Program-made: the position numbers and the translations under genes
Notes under the pieces: model-generated
Told to the model about the DNA's origin: nothing
The model's database searches: none
Seen by the model: only the letters and a program-made list of their open reading frames with translations
NCBI RefSeq assembly: GCF_000611645.1
Contig: NW_014012855.1
Location: 1 to 20,588, forward strand
Origin: Monoraphidium neglectum
Lineage: Eukaryota > Chlorophyta > Chlorophyceae > Sphaeropleales > Selenastraceae
DNA length: 20,588 bases
Direction: 5' to 3'
Shown here: positions 17,708 to 20,588 of the stretch, piece by piece
How the letters are laid out: every line of letters starts with the position of its first letter
Numbering within the stretch: the first letter of the stretch is position 1

Positions 17708-18442
17708 ATGAATACCATTCGGCCAAGCTCACACACACGCAATCACGAGGCATTGGTTTGTGTACAGGCTCTTGGCGGCCATAGGTACGTGCTGTTGAGG
17801 CGATCTGCGTGGGGAGCGAGCCAACAGGGCCTCGCATGGCATGCGGCAGCCGAGACTTGTCGTTCAGCTTGTGACTTAGCGGATCGACCGCACGCTTTCA
17901 TGCCATGGTGCAGCAAATGCTGCGCCAGCCGTGCTACGGCGTGGCGCGTTTTCGCGCTGTGGCGCATGCCTACTCCTGCGCACCTGCGCTGGGCACTCGT
18001 CCTCACCCCACACAGCCTGACTAACTATCTTATCGGCACAGGCGACGTCGCCATGCTGAAGGGCCTCTTGGACCTCGCGCACGGCGCCCAAACGGCGCCG
18101 GCCGCGGCGTGCAGCTGCGCCAAGGGCCTGGCGGTGGGTGTCCAGTGCCTGCAGTCTGCGCTACGCGGCGAGGGCTTCGCGGCCGCAGCTGCCACGCCCC
18201 CGGTGGCAGCACCTCAGGGCAGGTTTGCCGCGGCCGGCGGCGGCTCCCGGGAACCCATCAAGGCGGGCGGCCACTCGGCGGGCCGCAACGGCAGGGTGCG
18301 AGAGGGGGGTGGCGGCGCCAGCACCAGCGTCAGCAGCAGCCAGCAGCTGGCGGCGTCGTTTTACAGCGTCGACCCGCTGTCCTCAGACCTCCCGGCCCAC
18401 GACGCGCACGCGCTGCGCAACATCCTGCTGCACTCGCGCTAG
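17708..18442 (+). CDS. Hypothetical protein, start and exon structure uncertain
   Basis: A 244-codon open frame runs from ATG 17708 to TAG 18442. I do not recognise the product. The part from about 18042 looks coding: GC-rich third positions, an amphipathic start (DVAMLKGLLDLAHG), then Ala/Gly/Ser-rich low complexity and a non-repetitive C-terminus (SFYSVDPLSSDLPAHDAH). The part before 18042 is less convincing. GACTAACTATCTTATCGGCACAG (18018-18041, given here in words as branch-like CTAAC followed by a pyrimidine-rich stretch and CAG) resembles a 3' splice site, which would make 18042-18442 the last exon of a gene whose phase-1 upstream exon I cannot place. A donor-like ATAG|GTACGT at 17785 has the wrong phase for it. 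No signal peptide or conserved domain is visible. Confidence 0.4.
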   Translation: MNTIRPSSHTRNHEALVCVQALGGHRYVLLRRSAWGASQQGLAWHAAAETCRSACDLADRPHAFMPWCSKCCASRATAWRVFALWRMPTPAHLRWALVLTPHSLTNYLIGTGDVAMLKGLLDLAHGAQTAPAAACSCAKGLAVGVQCLQSALRGEGFAAAAATPPVAAPQGRFAAAGGGSREPIKAGGHSAGRNGRVREGGGGASTSVSSSQQLAASFYSVDPLSSDLPAHDAHALRNILLHSR

Positions 18443-19394
18443 CTGCTGCAAATCCTGGCAACTTCCTTCGTTCGCCCGCCCTGGCAAGCGCCTGCTGGGT
18501 ATGCGGCCCATGCCACTCGATGCACTTGTTAATCGGTCAGCTTGTGGGCTGCCGATCAGCACTGGGATGTGCTGCAGGTGGCTGAGCAACGTCTGTTGAT
18601 TCATGGTCACATGCTGTTCAGCGCTGGTGTTCCTGTTCATGGTATTTATTCGACCTCGTTCATCTGACTTTGAACGCGCCGACGCCTTTGTGGGCGTGAG
18701 GGCGCAGCGCACGCTCCCCTCCCTCCCCGGCGCACCCCCCTGAACCCCCATTCCTCTGGTTGCGGTGCTGTCACTCAAACGTCCACCTGTGTAGCAAAAG
18801 TGGTGCGTGAGTAATGAGAGATACGCCTGGGCAATCAGTTACAAGGTGTGCTGTCGATTGCACCGGATGCACAACTGTGCATCATGCATGAAACAAAAGC
18901 GATGGGTGCGCAGAAAGCTCGAGAATGAGGTACAGGGGGGGGGTGCTGCTCAGCGGTGCTGCTGGCAGCAATCGGCAACATGATCACCAGCGCGGTGGGC
19001 GGCGGCATGCGTTGTGCATGTGTCATGTACCGCAAATCGCACTGTCACGCGTTTGAACAAGCTCTGACGACAGAAGAACAGAAACCAGGCAGCATCAAGC
19101 GGCGACTCCGCAGCACTTTGTCGCAGCCAACGGCTCAAGGCAGCTGCACAGCACACAACCCGTTGCCCACGCTTATGCGCATGCCACGGCGCCTCGTGCC
19201 CGGAGGCTGCGTCAGCCAGGGCCCGCCAGCCGTGGCCCCTGCAGGCGGCAAGTACGCACCGCCAGGGCTGCAACGGCGGCCGCAGCCATCATCAAGCGCG
19301 TCCAACGCCTGCCGCATGGGGGTCGCCCAGCATGGGGGTCGTGTGCTGCTGCAGCACACGCGCGCGCCGCGGGCGTGACGTCATCCCTATGTCA
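18443..19394. other. Convergent spacer without clear gene
   Basis: About 950 bases lie between the hypothetical plus-strand gene and the stop of the DUF1421 gene. This should hold both 3' UTRs. Open frames here, such as 18956-19378 on the plus strand, are low-complexity translations of GC-rich sequence with no recognisable motif. A run of nine G lies near 18937. Confidence 0.55.
18839..18843 (-). terminator. Possible poly(A) signal TGTAA for the DUF1421 gene
   Basis: TTACA on the plus strand, TGTAA on the minus strand, about 550 bases behind the DUF1421 gene stop. The 3' UTR would be long but not unusual for a green alga; chance occurrence is possible. Confidence 0.3.
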
Positions 19395-20588
19395 TCAGAA
19401 CCTCCCGCTGGTGAGCCTGTCCAGGATGACGTTAAGGTCCAGGGCCTGGCCGCTGTTCTGCAGCTGGGACACCACACTCATCACCTGGCATGGGCAAGGC
19501 AGGCGCACGGCGGGGGTACGGCAGGGGTATCGGTGAACCAAGCAGCCCAAGGAGCGGGGCAGTCCACACAGGTGCGTGGAAGCGAGGGCAAGTCGAGACC
19601 AGGGGAGGGCTTGGGGATGCTGCGAGCCTATCGACCTGCTTCTGGTCTCCGCCGCCGACCTGGGCTGGCCGGCCCCGCTGTGGCGAGGGCTCGACGCACC
19701 TGCCCTCGCGTGAAGCCCATGGCGCTGACGTCCTGAATGATCTGCTCCAGGGGGATGCTCTGCGTCGAAGACCGGGGCGCAGGGCCACCGCCGCCGCCAC
19801 CACCCGGGCGCTGCTGCGTTTCGTGTGCATGAGGGGCGTTAAAAGCACGCGGGGCAGCGAGTGCTGAGTGTAAGGAGTCGGCTGGCAAGGTTCCACGAGC
19901 GATGATGCAGTTGCAGGGGCCTTCTGCCGCCGGCCAGTGGCGCAAGGCCCCGAGGAGCATGAGCCAACGCAGATGCAGCTCCCACAGGGCGGGTCTCACC
20001 GATCAGCGCCAACACACGGTGCGCTCACCTGCTGCGGCGGCATCGGCGGCGCGCCGGGCCCCGGTGGGCCGGGCGGCCCCTGCCTGAAGGGCGCGGGGTA
20101 CGCGGGCTGCGGCGCCTGCGGGTAGGCCGGGCCCGCGTGCATCTGCGGCTGGTAGGCGCTGGGGGGCGGCCCAGGCACCGGCTGCGGCGGCGGGGGCGCG
20201 TGCGGGTAGGGCGGCGGCGCGTAGCCGCCCGGTGGCCCCGGCGGCGGCGGCGCGCCGGGCGGCCCCTGGGGGTGGTATGGGTCGGGGCCGGGCTGCGGCG
20301 GGCCGTAGGCTGGGGCGCTGCCGTAGGGGCCTGGCTGCGGCTGCTGCTGCTGCTGCGGCTGCGGCGGAGCAGTTGAGTAGGGCGTGCTCGGCTGCTGCGG
20401 CTGCTGCTGCTGCTGCTGTGGTGCGGGTGGCGGAGCGCCAGGGTACGGCGCAGGCACGCCCTGCGGCGCGTACCCCACCGGGGCCGGCGGCCCCTGCGAA
20501 ATCACCGGCGGCGGCGCCAGCACCTGCGGCGGCGCCGGGGGCATAGGCAGCTGCTGCGGGGCCGCAGGCACCGGGGCGGGCGCCGGGG
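19395..20588 (-). CDS. Pro/Gln-rich protein with C-terminal DUF1421/UBA-like domain (FLOE-like), 5' end beyond right edge
   Basis: Three exons are visible: beyond 20588 to 20029, 19810-19700 and 19484-19395, all joined in phase 0, giving 252 residues to the TGA. The first 186 are disordered and built of Pro, Gln, Gly, Ala and Tyr, with Q5-Q6 runs and PYP/YPAP units. A Gly-rich hinge follows, then IPLEQIIQDVSAMGFTRGQ and VMSVVSQLQNSGQALDLNVI plus LDRLTSG. This matches the plant DUF1421 C-terminus, a UBA-like three-helix fold (I/V-D-D-V-V-x-K-V-x-x-M-G-F ... L-D-L-N-V-V-L-D-K-L). In Arabidopsis this family includes FLOE1, a condensate-forming protein that responds to hydration in seeds and joins a Gln/Pro/Ser-rich region to DUF1421. 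Here Ser is scarce and Tyr common. The function in an alga is inference. The acceptor of exon 19810-19700 is a NAGNAG site (GCAGCAG), so one Gln is optional. Confidence 0.85.

Noticed and set aside
20137..20546. Arg- and Ala-rich plus-strand frames
   Set aside because: They are antisense to the Pro/Gln-rich exon of the DUF1421 gene and reflect its GC-rich repeats.

Overview
The window is nuclear DNA of a eukaryote, most likely a chlorophyte green alga. It is GC-rich and crowded with short introns using GT/GC...AG borders. TGTAA-type poly(A) signals follow several stops, (CA)n and CTG repeats sit in non-coding parts, and the histidine-pathway enzyme carries a plastid-type leader. I see no rRNA, tRNA, CRISPR array or transposon. 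All gene models were spliced by eye; in each, exon lengths and intron phases add up to an open frame.

Layout. Positions 1-11549 (minus strand) hold the 5' part of one very large pyruvate kinase gene: 32 exons in the window, 1,296 codons, running off the left edge. It encodes tandem pyruvate kinase modules: a complete module A (exons between 10738 and 6371), a degenerate module B (5634 to 893) and the start of a third, module C (368 to 198). Linker exons join them without a stop. 12558-13947 (minus) is imidazoleglycerol-phosphate dehydratase (HISN5), two exons. It is divergent from a six-exon plus-strand gene (14343-15953) for an unrecognised 232-residue protein with an EF-hand-like loop. That gene converges on a two-exon secreted or organellar trypsin/V8-like serine protease (16202-17406, minus), whose start is preceded by an upstream ORF ending in 18 CAG codons. 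A hypothetical plus-strand ORF lies at 17708-18442. The right edge (19395-20588, minus) is the 3' part of a Pro/Gln-rich protein ending in a DUF1421/UBA-like domain, the architecture of plant FLOE-type proteins.

Main interest. Module B of the pyruvate kinase keeps the fold landmarks but has lost the catalytic Lys, the Mg ligand Asp and the K+/phosphate-site residues, so it looks like a pseudo-pyruvate-kinase embedded between active-looking copies. Module A has an 11-residue insertion that creates a near-canonical EF-hand loop next to the C-terminal domain. Together these suggest a covalently assembled glycolytic enzyme with a non-catalytic, possibly regulatory, middle module and a possible calcium input. 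The genes do not form a pathway together; they are ordinary neighbours on a eukaryotic chromosome.
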